Below are positions 8,358-16,817 of a stretch of DNA of 64,000 nucleotides, one piece after another. The stretch is from Variovorax saccharolyticus. Its GTDB lineage: Bacteria; Pseudomonadota; Gammaproteobacteria; Burkholderiales; Burkholderiaceae_C. The stretch lies in contig NZ_JASZYT010000011.1 of the NCBI RefSeq assembly GCF_030316765.1, positions 124,001 through 188,000 of the forward strand, read 5' to 3'. Positions within the stretch are counted from its first letter, which is position 1. Every line of letters starts with the position of its first letter. The translations under genes were made by a program, and so were the position numbers. The notes under the pieces were generated by a model. It was given only the letters and a program-made list of their open reading frames with translations. It was not told where the DNA came from and ran no database searches.

Positions 8358-8773
8358 CTGGCGCCCACGCGGCAGGCGGCGCGGATCAGGCGCTGGGTCG
8401 GGTTCGGCTCGACATCGCGGAACAGCATCGGCCGGGGGTTGGCGCTGTAGTCGATGACCGGCTTGGGCGTTCCGCGCCACAGCGGCTCGGCATAGAAGGT
8501 GGCTTCGATGTAGGAGGCCTTGCGGGCCCGGCAGTCGAAGATCACGCGGGATTCGTAGGAGCGGTAGGGCAGGCCGTCCCAGTTGCGCCGATCGGTGGCG
8601 CGGCTCACGCGGACATTCATGGTCTTCAGCTCGCCTTCGGAGCGGATCGCGACCGGATCGACCTCGACCGTGTCGACGCCGGGGTCGGCCCGATTGCCCG
8701 TGACGGTGAACCAGGGCGTCTGCGCCTCGGCCTGGCAGGCGATCAAACCGAGCAATACCAACCACCTTCTCAC
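8354..8773 (-). CDS. Secreted protein, possibly surface-adhesin E-like
   Basis: The 139-residue protein has a signal peptide (residues 1-18, MRRWLVLLGLIACQAEAQ) and a small domain containing two cysteines (in IFDCRAR and IRAACRV) that may form a disulfide. The layout, with an early 'vevDPvaIRsEGelktMnV' strand, a middle Y-x-S/D...C-R-x-R motif and a late C-terminal Cys, resembles the surface-adhesin E group common in betaproteobacteria. The family call is tentative. Export to the periplasm is likely; function is unknown. Confidence 0.72.
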   Translation of the reverse strand: MRRWLVLLGLIACQAEAQTPWFTVTGNRADPGVDTVEVDPVAIRSEGELKTMNVRVSRATDRRNWDGLPYRSYESRVIFDCRARKASYIEATFYAEPLWRGTPKPVIDYSANPRPMLFRDVEPNPTQRLIRAACRVGAS

Positions 8774-8827
8774 GTCGACCCCCTTTGCTGGCGCAGCGCC
8801 GTGGATTCTAGCCAGCCGTCGACGCCC

Positions 8828-10639
8828 TCAGTCGAGCCGGACCACCTCCGGATCGTCCAGGCCGGCGTGCAGCCGCTCGACCTCCGGTGCGCGCCGCGAG
8901 AGCACGGCGCGCTGGTTGATGTAGCCCTTGTCGGTGATCTCGCCGGCGTCGATGTCGGGCGGCGTCGTGAGCACCAGCGCCCGCACCGGGCATTGCGACG
9001 AGCCGGCGCCGGCATCGCGCAGCTCGCGCATCACGCCCAGCAGGGCGGCGTGCAGGGCGGCGCGCGGCTGAGCCGCGGCCTGCGGGCTCGGGAAGACCAG
9101 CAGGCCGATCTCGCTGCGGTCATGGCCGGTGACGACGATGTCCTGCACCAGCGGCGCGAGCCGCGAGACCAGCTCGACGCGCAGGGTGCCGACCGAGACC
9201 CAGGTGCCGCTCGCGAGCTTGAAGTCCTCGGCCACGCGGCCGTGGAAGATCACGCCGCGCTCGGGCCGGTCGCGGTCGGCGAGGAAGCCGGCATCGCCGA
9301 TGCGGTAGTAGCCCTCGTCGTCGAAGGCCTCGGCGCTCTCGCGCGGCGCGTTGACGTAGCCCGGGAACACCGAGACGCCCTTGACCCGCATCTCCAGCTT
9401 GTCGCCGTTCGGCACGAACTTCAGCTCCAGTCCCGGCAGCGGCGCCCCGATGCAGCCGGCGCCATCGAGCCGCCAGTGGGCCGAGGTGATGGCCGGCGAG
9501 GTCTCGGTCGCGCCCCACGAGGTGGTGAGCCACAGGGGCCGGTCCGGCCGGGCGCGCCGGGCCACGGCTTCGAGGCGCTGCCAGGTCGACGGCGCCAGCG
9601 CCGCGGCGGCATAGAAGGCCAGCCGCAGCCGCGACATCAGCTCGGCGGCCAGCGCAGCGTCGGCCTCCAGGAAGGGCAGCAGCATGTCGAAGCCGCGCGG
9701 CACGTTGAAGAGCAGCGTCGGGCGCACCTCGCGCAGGTTGCGCACCGTCTTGTCGATCAGCCCCGGCGCCGGCCGGCCTTCGTCGATGTAGAGCGCGCCG
9801 CCATGGCACAGCACCATGTTGAAGTTGTGGTTGGCGCCGAAGGTGTGGCTCCATGGCAGCCAGTCGACCAGCACCGGCTTCTCGCGATCGAGGAAGCGCC
9901 AGGTCTGGCTCATCATCTGCTGGTTGGCGCACAGCATGCGGTGGGTGTTGATCACCACCTTGGGCCGGCCGGTCGAGCCGGAGGTCAGCAGGTACTTGGC
10001 ATGGTCGCCGGGCAGGATCGCATCGAAGGCCTGCATGACGGCCGGCGTCTCGTCGGCCTGCATCAGCCGGTCGAAGGAGAGGGCGCCGCGGCGGGTCTCG
10101 GCATGGCGGCTGAACACCATCGGAACCTCGAGTCCGCAGCCTTCGAGCGCCGCGCCGTAGACCTTCGCGTCCGAGGCGTAGACCAGCGCCGGATCGAGTG
10201 CGCGCAGCATGCCGTGCAGCCGTGCCGGGTCCTTCGCCATGCGCGAGTAGGCGCTCGACAGCGAGCAGGCGGTGCGGCCGATGTGCATCGCGGCCAGCAT
10301 CAGCACCGCGTGGTCGATCGCGTTGTCGGACAGGATCACCACCGGCCGCTGCTTCGGCACGCCGAGGTCGAGCAGGCCCTGCGCGACCGCGCCGACCGCG
10401 CGCCGCAGCGCCGCGTAGTCGAGCTTGCGCCAGGCCTCGCCGCTGTCGTCGCGTTCGGCCAGCGCCAGCGCATCGGGCGTCTCGCGCGCCCAGCGCTCGA
10501 GCCACTCGCCGACGCAGCGCGCATGGGGCTTGAGCGCGGCCGGCGAGCGCAGCGCGAAGGAGCCGTCGTCGAAGTCGATGCGCACCGTGCGCGGCGGCGC
10601 GAGCAGGCTTTCGTCGTCGAAGAAGACGTTGCTGTCCAT
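8828..10639 (-). CDS. Feruloyl-CoA synthase-like acyl-CoA ligase
   Basis: The 603-residue product is an ANL-superfamily adenylating enzyme. The P-loop is YLLTSGSTGRPKVVINTH, the A5 motif is WGATETSPAI, the A7 motif is YYRIGDAGFL, and the C-terminal catalytic lysine lies in EITDKGYINQRAVL. The extra C-terminal segment and the motif WLPWSHTFGANHNF match feruloyl-CoA synthases, which activate hydroxycinnamates. However, no enoyl-CoA hydratase/lyase or vanillin dehydrogenase is nearby, so a different carboxylate is likely. It is the last gene of a three-gene operon after the BKACE and the dehydrogenase, with a 38-base gap to the latter. ATG 10639 is the natural start. Confidence 0.87.
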   Translation of the reverse strand: MDSNVFFDDESLLAPPRTVRIDFDDGSFALRSPAALKPHARCVGEWLERWARETPDALALAERDDSGEAWRKLDYAALRRAVGAVAQGLLDLGVPKQRPVVILSDNAIDHAVLMLAAMHIGRTACSLSSAYSRMAKDPARLHGMLRALDPALVYASDAKVYGAALEGCGLEVPMVFSRHAETRRGALSFDRLMQADETPAVMQAFDAILPGDHAKYLLTSGSTGRPKVVINTHRMLCANQQMMSQTWRFLDREKPVLVDWLPWSHTFGANHNFNMVLCHGGALYIDEGRPAPGLIDKTVRNLREVRPTLLFNVPRGFDMLLPFLEADAALAAELMSRLRLAFYAAAALAPSTWQRLEAVARRARPDRPLWLTTSWGATETSPAITSAHWRLDGAGCIGAPLPGLELKFVPNGDKLEMRVKGVSVFPGYVNAPRESAEAFDDEGYYRIGDAGFLADRDRPERGVIFHGRVAEDFKLASGTWVSVGTLRVELVSRLAPLVQDIVVTGHDRSEIGLLVFPSPQAAAQPRAALHAALLGVMRELRDAGAGSSQCPVRALVLTTPPDIDAGEITDKGYINQRAVLSRRAPEVERLHAGLDDPEVVRLD

Positions 10640-10677
10640 GGTCTTGTCCCCAGGCCCTGGGCGGGCCTTGTTGTTTG

Positions 10678-11628
10678 CTATTCGAGGGTGCGCGAGGCTG
10701 CCTTGGCGCGGATCAGGTCGAGCAGCAGCGCGTCGCGCGCCGCTTCGAGATCGGCGCTGCGGCGTCCGCCGAGTTCGGCCGCCATGCCCTCGGCCACCTG
10801 CTGCTTGAGCTCCGGGCTCATCGACGGCGCGCCGAGGTCCTTCCACCAGTCCTCGATCGGACCGCCGAGGTGGTCGAGCAGATGCGCGATGCCGCCGGCG
10901 CCGCCCGACAGGTGCAGGTTCATGAACGGCCCCATCAGCGCCCAGCGCAGCCCGGGGCCGTGCGCGATCGCGGTGTCGATGTCGGCCACCGACGCCACGC
11001 CCTGCTCGACCAGGTGGAAGGCCTCGCGCCACAGCGCCGCCTGCAGCCGGTTCGCGATGTGGCCCTTGACCTCGCGCCGCACGTGGATCGGGCGCTTGCC
11101 GATCGCAGCGTAGAAGGCCATCGCGGCCACGATGGCGGCGGCCGAGGTGTGCTCGCCGCCGACCACTTCGACCAGCGGGATCAGGTGCGGCGGGTTGAAG
11201 GGATGGCCCAGCACCACGCGCTCCGGGTGCCGGCAGCCGGACTGCACCGCGCTGATCGCCAGTCCCGACGAACTCGACGCCAGCAGCGTGGCCGGCGGCG
11301 CGGCGGCGTCCATGCGGCGGAACAGGTCGATCTTGATGTCGATCCGCTCGGGGCCGTTCTCCTGCACGAAGTCGGCCTGGGCCACGGCGTCCTCGAGCCG
11401 CGCATGAAAGCGCAGCCGGTCGGGCGATGCGCCTTCGGCGAGTCCGAAGCGGGTCATCGTCGGCCAGTGCTGGGCGACGGCATCGCGCAGGCGCGCTTCG
11501 GCGCCGGGCGAGGGGTCGGTGGCATCGACCTCGAGGCCGCGGGCCAGGAAGTACGCGGTCCAGCTGGCGCCGATGACGCCGGTGGCGACCACCGCCACGC
11601 GTCTCACGTCCGATGGCGTGTTGCTCAT
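10678..11628 (-). CDS. 3-hydroxyacyl-CoA dehydrogenase family, L-carnitine dehydrogenase-like
   Basis: The 316-residue protein has an N-terminal Rossmann domain and the 3-hydroxyacyl-CoA dehydrogenase C-terminal domain. Visible signatures are GHPFNPPHLIPLVEVVGG (about residues 140-157) and VKGHIANRLQAALWREAFHLV (about 187-207). The later GPGLRWALMGPFMNLHLSGG is characteristic of the carnitine dehydrogenase branch, which oxidises a 3-hydroxy acid to the 3-keto acid with NAD. One oddity: the dinucleotide loop reads A-T-G-V-I-G (A15 to G20), so the first Gly of GxGxxG is Ala. It follows the BKACE gene by 17 bases. In carnitine degradation these two enzymes act in sequence; the substrate here is not known. 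Confidence 0.85.
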   Translation of the reverse strand: MSNTPSDVRRVAVVATGVIGASWTAYFLARGLEVDATDPSPGAEARLRDAVAQHWPTMTRFGLAEGASPDRLRFHARLEDAVAQADFVQENGPERIDIKIDLFRRMDAAAPPATLLASSSSGLAISAVQSGCRHPERVVLGHPFNPPHLIPLVEVVGGEHTSAAAIVAAMAFYAAIGKRPIHVRREVKGHIANRLQAALWREAFHLVEQGVASVADIDTAIAHGPGLRWALMGPFMNLHLSGGAGGIAHLLDHLGGPIEDWWKDLGAPSMSPELKQQVAEGMAAELGGRRSADLEAARDALLLDLIRAKAASRTLE

Positions 11629-11645
11629 CTCGGGGCCCGTCGCGT

Positions 11646-12566
11646 TCAGCGCGGCGCGAACTCGGGCCGCGGCGCGCCGACTCGCGGCAGGCCCATGATC
11701 TCGCGCGCCTCGGCCGGCGTGGCCGGCTCCATGTCCATCTCGCGGATGATCCGCACGATGCGCTCGGTGAGCTGCAGGTTGGTGGCGAGTTCGCCGTGGC
11801 GGTAGTAGAGGTTGTCCTCGAGGCCGACGCGCGCATGGCCGCCGAGCAGCAGCGCGGCGATGTTGGCCTCGAGCTGCGACGGCCCGATGCCGCTGACGCC
11901 GAAGATCGCGCCCTTGGGCAGGGTGTCGACCATCATCTGCAGGTTGCGCGGCGAGTAGGGCATCGCGTTCTGGAAATTGCGGTGCACGTTCATCACGAGG
12001 TTGATGAAGTAGGGCTCGTCGTCCAGCCCTTCCTGGATCAGGGTGGTCGTGTCCTGCAGGATGTGGGTCGGGCTGAACACCTCCCACTCGGGCTTGATGC
12101 CGCGCGCCTTCATGCCGGCCGCCAGGGCACGGCCCTTGGTGAGCGGCGTGTCCATGAGGATCTCGCGGCCCTCGAAGGACAGGTTCAGCGTGGTGGCGTC
12201 GAGCGTGCACATCTCGGCGCCGGCATCCATGCCTTTGATGCGCTCCTCGAAGGCGATCTCCCAGCGGTCGCCCGGCAGCGGCTTGACCATGTCGCCGTGG
12301 ACGCCGCCGCCGGTCGAGTTGTTGATCACGATGTCGCAGCCGGCCGCGCGGATGCGGGTGTTGATGTCGCGGTAAACGTCCGCGTTGCAGGTGGCGCCGT
12401 CGTCGGGCCGGCGCGCATGCAGCGCGACCACGCTGGCGCCGGCGCGCCAGCAGGCCACGACATCGGCGGCGATCTCGGCCGGCTGGGTCGGGAGGTGGGG
12501 GTTCTGCGACTTGTGGGCCATGCCCCCGGTGGGGGCGATGGTCACGATCACCTTGCGCTTCGACAT
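11646..12566 (-). CDS. Beta-keto acid cleavage enzyme (BKACE, DUF849)
   Basis: The 306-residue protein belongs to the BKACE family, which converts a beta-keto acid plus acetyl-CoA into acetoacetate and a new acyl-CoA using a zinc ion. The N-terminal strand KVIVTIAPTGGMAHKS, the turn NPHLPTQPAEIAADV, the INNSTGGGVHGDMV loop and the late GHARVGLEDNLYY are family hallmarks; the Glu in GLED is a zinc ligand. The usual H-x-H zinc pair appears as VALHAR, so only one His is present. ATG 12566 follows AAAGGAG by about eight bases. It is the first gene of the operon with the dehydrogenase and ligase. The true substrate is unknown. Confidence 0.9.
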   Translation of the reverse strand: MSKRKVIVTIAPTGGMAHKSQNPHLPTQPAEIAADVVACWRAGASVVALHARRPDDGATCNADVYRDINTRIRAAGCDIVINNSTGGGVHGDMVKPLPGDRWEIAFEERIKGMDAGAEMCTLDATTLNLSFEGREILMDTPLTKGRALAAGMKARGIKPEWEVFSPTHILQDTTTLIQEGLDDEPYFINLVMNVHRNFQNAMPYSPRNLQMMVDTLPKGAIFGVSGIGPSQLEANIAALLLGGHARVGLEDNLYYRHGELATNLQLTERIVRIIREMDMEPATPAEAREIMGLPRVGAPRPEFAPR

Positions 12567-12668
12567 CGTGGAGTCTCCTTTGAACAGCGGAGTATTATTT
12601 TTGGCTGCCCCGGCCGGTGCAGTCATCGCGACGACATTTGGGCTCAGGGTTTACGAGGCGCACACTTC

Positions 12669-13388
12669 ATGCACAACAAGCCGGCCCGCAGCCAACACGA
12701 TGCCCTGTCGCTTTCCATCCCGGGGCTGCTGGAGCTCTCGGGCTGGTACGACCAGCTCGACCCCGAGGCCCAGGCCCGCGTGCTGGACGAGATGCGCGAG
12801 GAGCAGGTGGCCGCCGGCGCCGCGCTGTGCCGGCGCGGCGAGACCCCGCTGCACTGGTACGGCACGCTCGAAGGCCTGCTCAAGTGGTCGATCACCTCGG
12901 ACGACGGCCGCTCGGTGACCTTCGGCGGCCTGTCGGTGGGCAGCTGGTTCGGCGAGGGCACCCTGCTGCGCGCCGTGCCGCGCTCGGCCGACATCATCGC
13001 GCTGCGCGACAGCCGGGTGGCGGTGCTGCCGATCGAGACCTTCGAATGGCTGCACCGCACGCAGATGAGCTTCAACCATTTCCTGCTGGTGCAGATCAAC
13101 GAGCGGCTGCACTGGTTCATGGGCAACTATGCGGCGCAGCGGCTGCTCGATGCCGACAGCCAGGTGGCGCGGGCCATCGCCGGGCTGTTCCACCCGTGGC
13201 TGCATCCGCTCGGCCAGGCCCATCTGGAGACTTCCCAGGAAGAAATCGCCAACCTGTCGGGGCTGTCGCGGCAGCGCTGCAACGCGGCCCTGAACCGCCT
13301 GCGTGCGGCCGGCCTGCTGCAGATCGAATACGGCGGCATCACGGTGGTGGACCTGGAGGGCCTGCGGCGCTTCGTGGACCAGATCTGA
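12669..13388 (+). CDS. Crp/Fnr-family transcription regulator
   Basis: The 239-residue product has a cyclic-nucleotide-binding-like domain (about residues 25-140, with GGLSVGSWFGEGTLLRAVPRS in the position of the phosphate-binding cassette) and a winged helix (about 160-235) whose recognition helix is in ISNLSGLSRQRCN-like text (SQEEIANLSGLSRQRCNAAL). It lacks the four-cysteine cluster of Fnr. The effector is unknown. It is divergent from the BKACE operon with 102 bases between the two starts, so it probably controls that operon. The ATG at 12669 is preceded by only a weak ribosome-binding site. Confidence 0.88.
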   Translation: MHNKPARSQHDALSLSIPGLLELSGWYDQLDPEAQARVLDEMREEQVAAGAALCRRGETPLHWYGTLEGLLKWSITSDDGRSVTFGGLSVGSWFGEGTLLRAVPRSADIIALRDSRVAVLPIETFEWLHRTQMSFNHFLLVQINERLHWFMGNYAAQRLLDADSQVARAIAGLFHPWLHPLGQAHLETSQEEIANLSGLSRQRCNAALNRLRAAGLLQIEYGGITVVDLEGLRRFVDQI

Positions 13389-13419
13389 GGGTGGCGGCGC
13401 CTGGCGTCCCGGCCGCGAA

Positions 13420-13602
13420 TCAGCCGCGCGACGCGAGCTGTTCGCGCACTGCCGCCACGTGATTGCCGACCTTCGAAATGGTCTCGCGCAGCTTCGCGTC
13501 GGTGCATCGAAGCTCCTTGCACCAGTACTGCATCTCCAAAGCGTCGTCCTCGAGGATCCGACCTGGATCCAGCGGCTTGAAATTGCTCAGGTCATCAGGC
13601 AT
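13420..13602 (-). CDS. DUF3606-family small protein
   Basis: This 60-residue protein matches the DUF3606 pattern: an N-terminal DDLSNF, a central tyrosine-tryptophan motif (EMQYWCKELRC) and the C-terminal helix LRETISKVGNHVAAVREQL. DUF3606 proteins are short, widespread in proteobacteria and of unknown function. A GAGG precedes the ATG by about six bases. It converges on the Crp-like gene, 31 bases from its stop. Confidence 0.82.
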   Translation of the reverse strand: MPDDLSNFKPLDPGRILEDDALEMQYWCKELRCTDAKLRETISKVGNHVAAVREQLASRG

Positions 13603-13741
13603 ACGGCCTCCTCGGGCTGTGTAGCCGGTTCTTTATAGGCGCGTGCGAAGCGCTCCGCAAGGCGGTCGGGGAGGGCTGGGTGCAGACCATTGCCCTTCGC
13701 TTCGCTGCGGCGTATCGTGTCCGGCATGAAGGAGGCCGCCT

Positions 13742-14134
13742 ATGCCTTCAGGAAGACAACTCGGACGCGAAGCAACTCGGGGCATGCCTGCGATGCCCCT
13801 GGGCTCGCTGGACCACGACGAGGCGATGGCGCCGCCATCCGATGCCGAGTTGTGCGAACGCGCGGTGCTGGCGATCTGGCGCAGCCTCGACGAGCATGAC
13901 CTGGTGGACGAACGCGTGCGAAACCAGCTCGCGGCGGTGCTCGAGCCGCTGACCGCGCTGCCGCTGGGGAACCGTCCGCAGCGGCTGATCAACACCCTCA
14001 GGCTGCCCAACCCGATCGATCCCTCGAACCTGTACTGGCTCACGCGCCGGCTCCTGACCCTGGTGCCGGAACTGCAAGCTGCCGCGCAGGCGTCGGCGCA
14101 GCCCGGCCGCAGCCTGCCGCCCCCGCTGGCCTGA
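13742..14134 (+). CDS. Hypothetical protein
   Basis: The 130-residue frame begins at ATG 13742, seven bases after a good GAAGGAGG. The body (about residues 30-115) is a plausible small helical domain with acidic and leucine-rich helices (ELCERAVLAIWRSLDEHDLV, then LYWLTRRLLTLVPELQAAA). I recognise no family. An overlapping frame on the other strand is rich in Arg and Ser and looks like a shadow. It ends 47 bases before the methyltransferase on the same strand. The start could instead be a later Met at residue 15 or 18. Confidence 0.55.
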   Translation: MPSGRQLGREATRGMPAMPLGSLDHDEAMAPPSDAELCERAVLAIWRSLDEHDLVDERVRNQLAAVLEPLTALPLGNRPQRLINTLRLPNPIDPSNLYWLTRRLLTLVPELQAAAQASAQPGRSLPPPLA

Positions 14135-14181
14135 GGCACCGCGGCCACGCAAGCCCCGCGGGGATCTGCGAGGATGCGGCC

Positions 14182-14814
14182 ATGCCCCTGTCATCCGAAG
14201 ACCTCGAGCGCATCGCTGCCGTCACGCTCCAGCACTACGACCAGAGCGCGGAGGCCTTCTGGGAAGGCACGCGCGATCACGACGTCAGCCAGAACATCGC
14301 CGCGCTGCTCGGGCATATCGAGGCGGCTCCGCCGTACGCGATCCTGGATTTCGGCTGCGGGCCCGGACGGGACCTGAAGGCGTTCAGCCGGCTCGGGCAC
14401 GTCGCGACAGGCCTCGAAGGGTCCGGGCGCTTCGCCGCGATGGCGCGGGCGCACAGCGGGTGCGAGGTCCTGCAGCAGGATTTCCTCAAGCTGGACTTGC
14501 CGGCCGGCCGCTTCGACGGCGTGTTCGCGAACGCATCGCTGTTTCACGTGCCGACCCAGGAACTGGCGCGCGTGCTCGGGGAGCTTCATGCGGCGCTGAA
14601 GCCGGGCGGCGTGCTGTTCAGCTCGAACCCGCGTGGCAACGGGGAGGAGGGCTGGAACGGCGCCCGCTACGGCAGCTTCCTCGACCTCGAGGCCTGGCGC
14701 CGGTACCTGGCGGCCGCCGGGTTCTCCGAGCTGACCCATTACTACCGGCCGCCCGGCAAGCCGATCGAGCAGCAGCCCTGGCTGGCGAGCGTCTGGCGCA
14801 AGCCGGTCGCTTGA
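14182..14814 (+). CDS. SAM-dependent methyltransferase (class I)
   Basis: The 210-residue product has the class I Rossmann methyltransferase motifs: ILDFGCGPGRDLKAF (motif I, about residues 54-68), LEGSGRFAAMAR (motif II region), FDGVFANASLFHVP (motif IV) and LKPGGVLFSSNPRG (motif VI). The N-terminal region has SAEAFWEGTRDHDVSQNIAALL, seen in many ubiE/tellurite-type methyltransferases. The acceptor is unknown. It appears monocistronic, or to follow the small gene at 13742. Confidence 0.88.
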   Translation: MPLSSEDLERIAAVTLQHYDQSAEAFWEGTRDHDVSQNIAALLGHIEAAPPYAILDFGCGPGRDLKAFSRLGHVATGLEGSGRFAAMARAHSGCEVLQQDFLKLDLPAGRFDGVFANASLFHVPTQELARVLGELHAALKPGGVLFSSNPRGNGEEGWNGARYGSFLDLEAWRRYLAAAGFSELTHYYRPPGKPIEQQPWLASVWRKPVA

Positions 14815-14838
14815 GCTGCGAGGCGAACCGCCCGCCGC

Positions 14839-15189
14839 TCAGGCCGCGATCAGCAGGCCAGGCGCCAGGCAGGCCACGGCCAGCAGCGCCGCAGCCATGC
14901 CGATGCGCGCGGCCCGCCGCGGCGCGTAGCTCGCGATGCCGGCGGCCGCGAGCGCCGCCGCGGTGAGCATGCCGAACCACAGCACCCAGCCCCGGGTCGG
15001 GCCTTGCAGGCCGAGGCTGGCGCCCAACGAGAGCACGAGCATGGCTGCGCCTGCAGCGCGCAGCCATGGCCTGCGTCGGCCGGGTGTCGTGCCGCGGCCG
15101 TAGGCGTCCTCGTGGTGCCGGTCCATGGCCAGGCAAAGCGACAGGAAGCCGCCCAGCGCTCCCGCGCCGGCCGAAAGCACCAGCCACAT
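14839..15189 (-). CDS. DUF3325-family membrane protein
   Basis: The 116-residue product has four hydrophobic segments and a cytoplasmic loop (MDRHHEDAYGRG) typical of DUF3325, a small membrane protein found in TonB receptor neighbourhoods with PepSY proteins. ATG 15189 is five bases after the stop of the PepSY gene, so the two are translationally close. Its role is unknown; context indicates iron or siderophore uptake. Confidence 0.75.
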   Translation of the reverse strand: MWLVLSAGAGALGGFLSLCLAMDRHHEDAYGRGTTPGRRRPWLRAAGAAMLVLSLGASLGLQGPTRGWVLWFGMLTAAALAAAGIASYAPRRAARIGMAAALLAVACLAPGLLIAA

Positions 15190-15194
15190 GGCGC

Positions 15195-16817
15195 TCACGA
15201 GGCCAGCCCCGCGTTGCCCGCAGCCGCGGCCTTCGCCCTGGGCCGCGGCTTGCCGGCCAGCAGCGCCGCCGCCGCCAGCGCCAACCCCAGGGCGAGCGAC
15301 ACCAGGTCGAAGCCGGCCACGCTCCACAGTCCTTCGCGCAGCGAGACGCCGAGGTGGGTGCGGGTGGTCAGTGCATTGAGCAGCGGAATCGCCGCGAACA
15401 GCAGCGCGCCGACGCCCAGCTGCAGCTGCCACATCCGGCGCGTCGGCCGCGCCAGGCCGGCCAGCGCGGCCACGCCCCAGGCGATGAAGAACCAGCGGAT
15501 CTCGGCCGCGGCGCGTTCGTCGATGCCCACCGGCAGCAGCCGGTTGGCCCAGAAGTAGGCGCCGAAGGCGATCGGCACGCCCGCGAGGGTGCCGAGGTTG
15601 AGCCCATCCACCAGCCGCAGGCCGAAGCCGATGCGGCCGCCGTGCTTCACGACCTTGGCGTATTTCTGCCTTTCCTTCACGGCCCACAGCAGGAGGCCGG
15701 TCGCGACCATCAGGCAGCCGGCCAGGCCCGAGAGGAAGAACAGCGCGCGCAGCAGCGGATTCGAGAAGCGCGCGATGTGCAGGCCATACAGCACGCCGCG
15801 GGTCTCGGCGGCGGGCCCAGTCTGGTCGCCGGCGGTCGACAGCAGCGTGCCGGTCACGCCGTCGAACAGCATCGAGGGCTGGTTCTGCGACATGCTGCGG
15901 CCTTCCTGGCGCGAGATGCTCACGGTGGCGGCGGCATCGTTCGGGTGGTTGACCACCACCCGCCCGGCCGCTGCGCCGTCCCAGTGCGCGCTGGCCTGCG
16001 CCAGCATCGGCGCCAGCGGTGCGAGCGCCGCCCGCTGGCCGGAGGCCTTGGCGTCGCGCGGCCCGCCCGAGGGGAAGACCTCGGCGAAGAAGCTGTCGAT
16101 GCCGCCGCGGTCCTTGTAGGCGGCCTGCGGTCCCCAGGGCATGTACATGAACATCAGCGTGACCAGCCCGGTGTAGGTGATCATCAGGTGGTAGGGCAGC
16201 GCCAGTACCGCGGTGGCGTTGTGGGCGTCGAGCCAGCTGCGCTGCCCCTTCTTCGGCCGGAAGGTGAAGAAGTCCTTGAAGATCCGCTTGTGCGTGACGA
16301 TGCCGCTCACGATCGCCACCAGCATGAACATGGCACAGAAGCCGACGATCCAGCGGGCCCAGATCGCGGGCATGTAGTGCAGGTCGAAGTGCAGCCGGTA
16401 GATGAACTCGCCGCCCCGCGTGGCGCGCGCGGCGCTCGCGGCCTGGCCGCTGGCGGGGTCGAGTTCGGCGTTCTCGAAGCGCTGGCGCCGGCGCTTTTCG
16501 CCGGGCGCGGCCGGCGGCTGCGGCGGGCCGCTCCAGAACATGCGGACGGTGGGTTCGCGCGCGGTCGGCAGCGTGATGAACCAGCGCGAACTGTCGGGGG
16601 CGCGCCGCTGCAGCAGGTCCACCGCGTGCGCGAGCGCCTGCGCCTGCGGCACCGGCTGGCCGAGCGCCTGGTGCAGCTCGGGCTTCATCCAGAAGGTGAT
16701 CTCGTCGCGGTAGTAGGCGGCGGTGCCGGCCGTGAACACCAGAAACAGCACCCAGCCGACCAAGAGGCCCGACCAGGTGTGCAGCCACGCCATCGACTGG
16801 CGAAAGCCTTCCTTCAT
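15195..16817 (-). CDS. PepSY-associated transmembrane protein (likely siderophore iron reductase)
   Basis: The 540-residue protein has PepSY_TM architecture. A first membrane helix (about residues 12-35, with the HTWSGLLVGW motif) is followed by a periplasmic domain, further helices with GIVTHKRIFKDFFTFRP, a second periplasmic stretch, then a cluster of helices at the C terminus. Conserved histidines near membrane faces suggest haem b binding, as in inner-membrane ferric reductases that release iron from siderophores. It overlaps the upstream DUF3649 gene by four bases (ATGA) and precedes DUF3325. Reductase activity is inferred from family and neighbourhood. Confidence 0.86.
   Translation of the reverse strand: MKEGFRQSMAWLHTWSGLLVGWVLFLVFTAGTAAYYRDEITFWMKPELHQALGQPVPQAQALAHAVDLLQRRAPDSSRWFITLPTAREPTVRMFWSGPPQPPAAPGEKRRRQRFENAELDPASGQAASAARATRGGEFIYRLHFDLHYMPAIWARWIVGFCAMFMLVAIVSGIVTHKRIFKDFFTFRPKKGQRSWLDAHNATAVLALPYHLMITYTGLVTLMFMYMPWGPQAAYKDRGGIDSFFAEVFPSGGPRDAKASGQRAALAPLAPMLAQASAHWDGAAAGRVVVNHPNDAAATVSISRQEGRSMSQNQPSMLFDGVTGTLLSTAGDQTGPAAETRGVLYGLHIARFSNPLLRALFFLSGLAGCLMVATGLLLWAVKERQKYAKVVKHGGRIGFGLRLVDGLNLGTLAGVPIAFGAYFWANRLLPVGIDERAAAEIRWFFIAWGVAALAGLARPTRRMWQLQLGVGALLFAAIPLLNALTTRTHLGVSLREGLWSVAGFDLVSLALGLALAAAALLAGKPRPRAKAAAAGNAGLAS

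Noticed and set aside
8828..10639. Ferulate/vanillin degradation cluster
   Set aside because: Only the feruloyl-CoA synthase-like gene is present. Enoyl-CoA hydratase/lyase, vanillin dehydrogenase and vanillate demethylase are absent, and its operon partners act on beta-hydroxy and beta-keto acids.
8801..11113. A 770-codon plus-strand frame opposite the ligase and dehydrogenase
   Set aside because: Both minus-strand genes show full motif sets, so this is a shadow frame.
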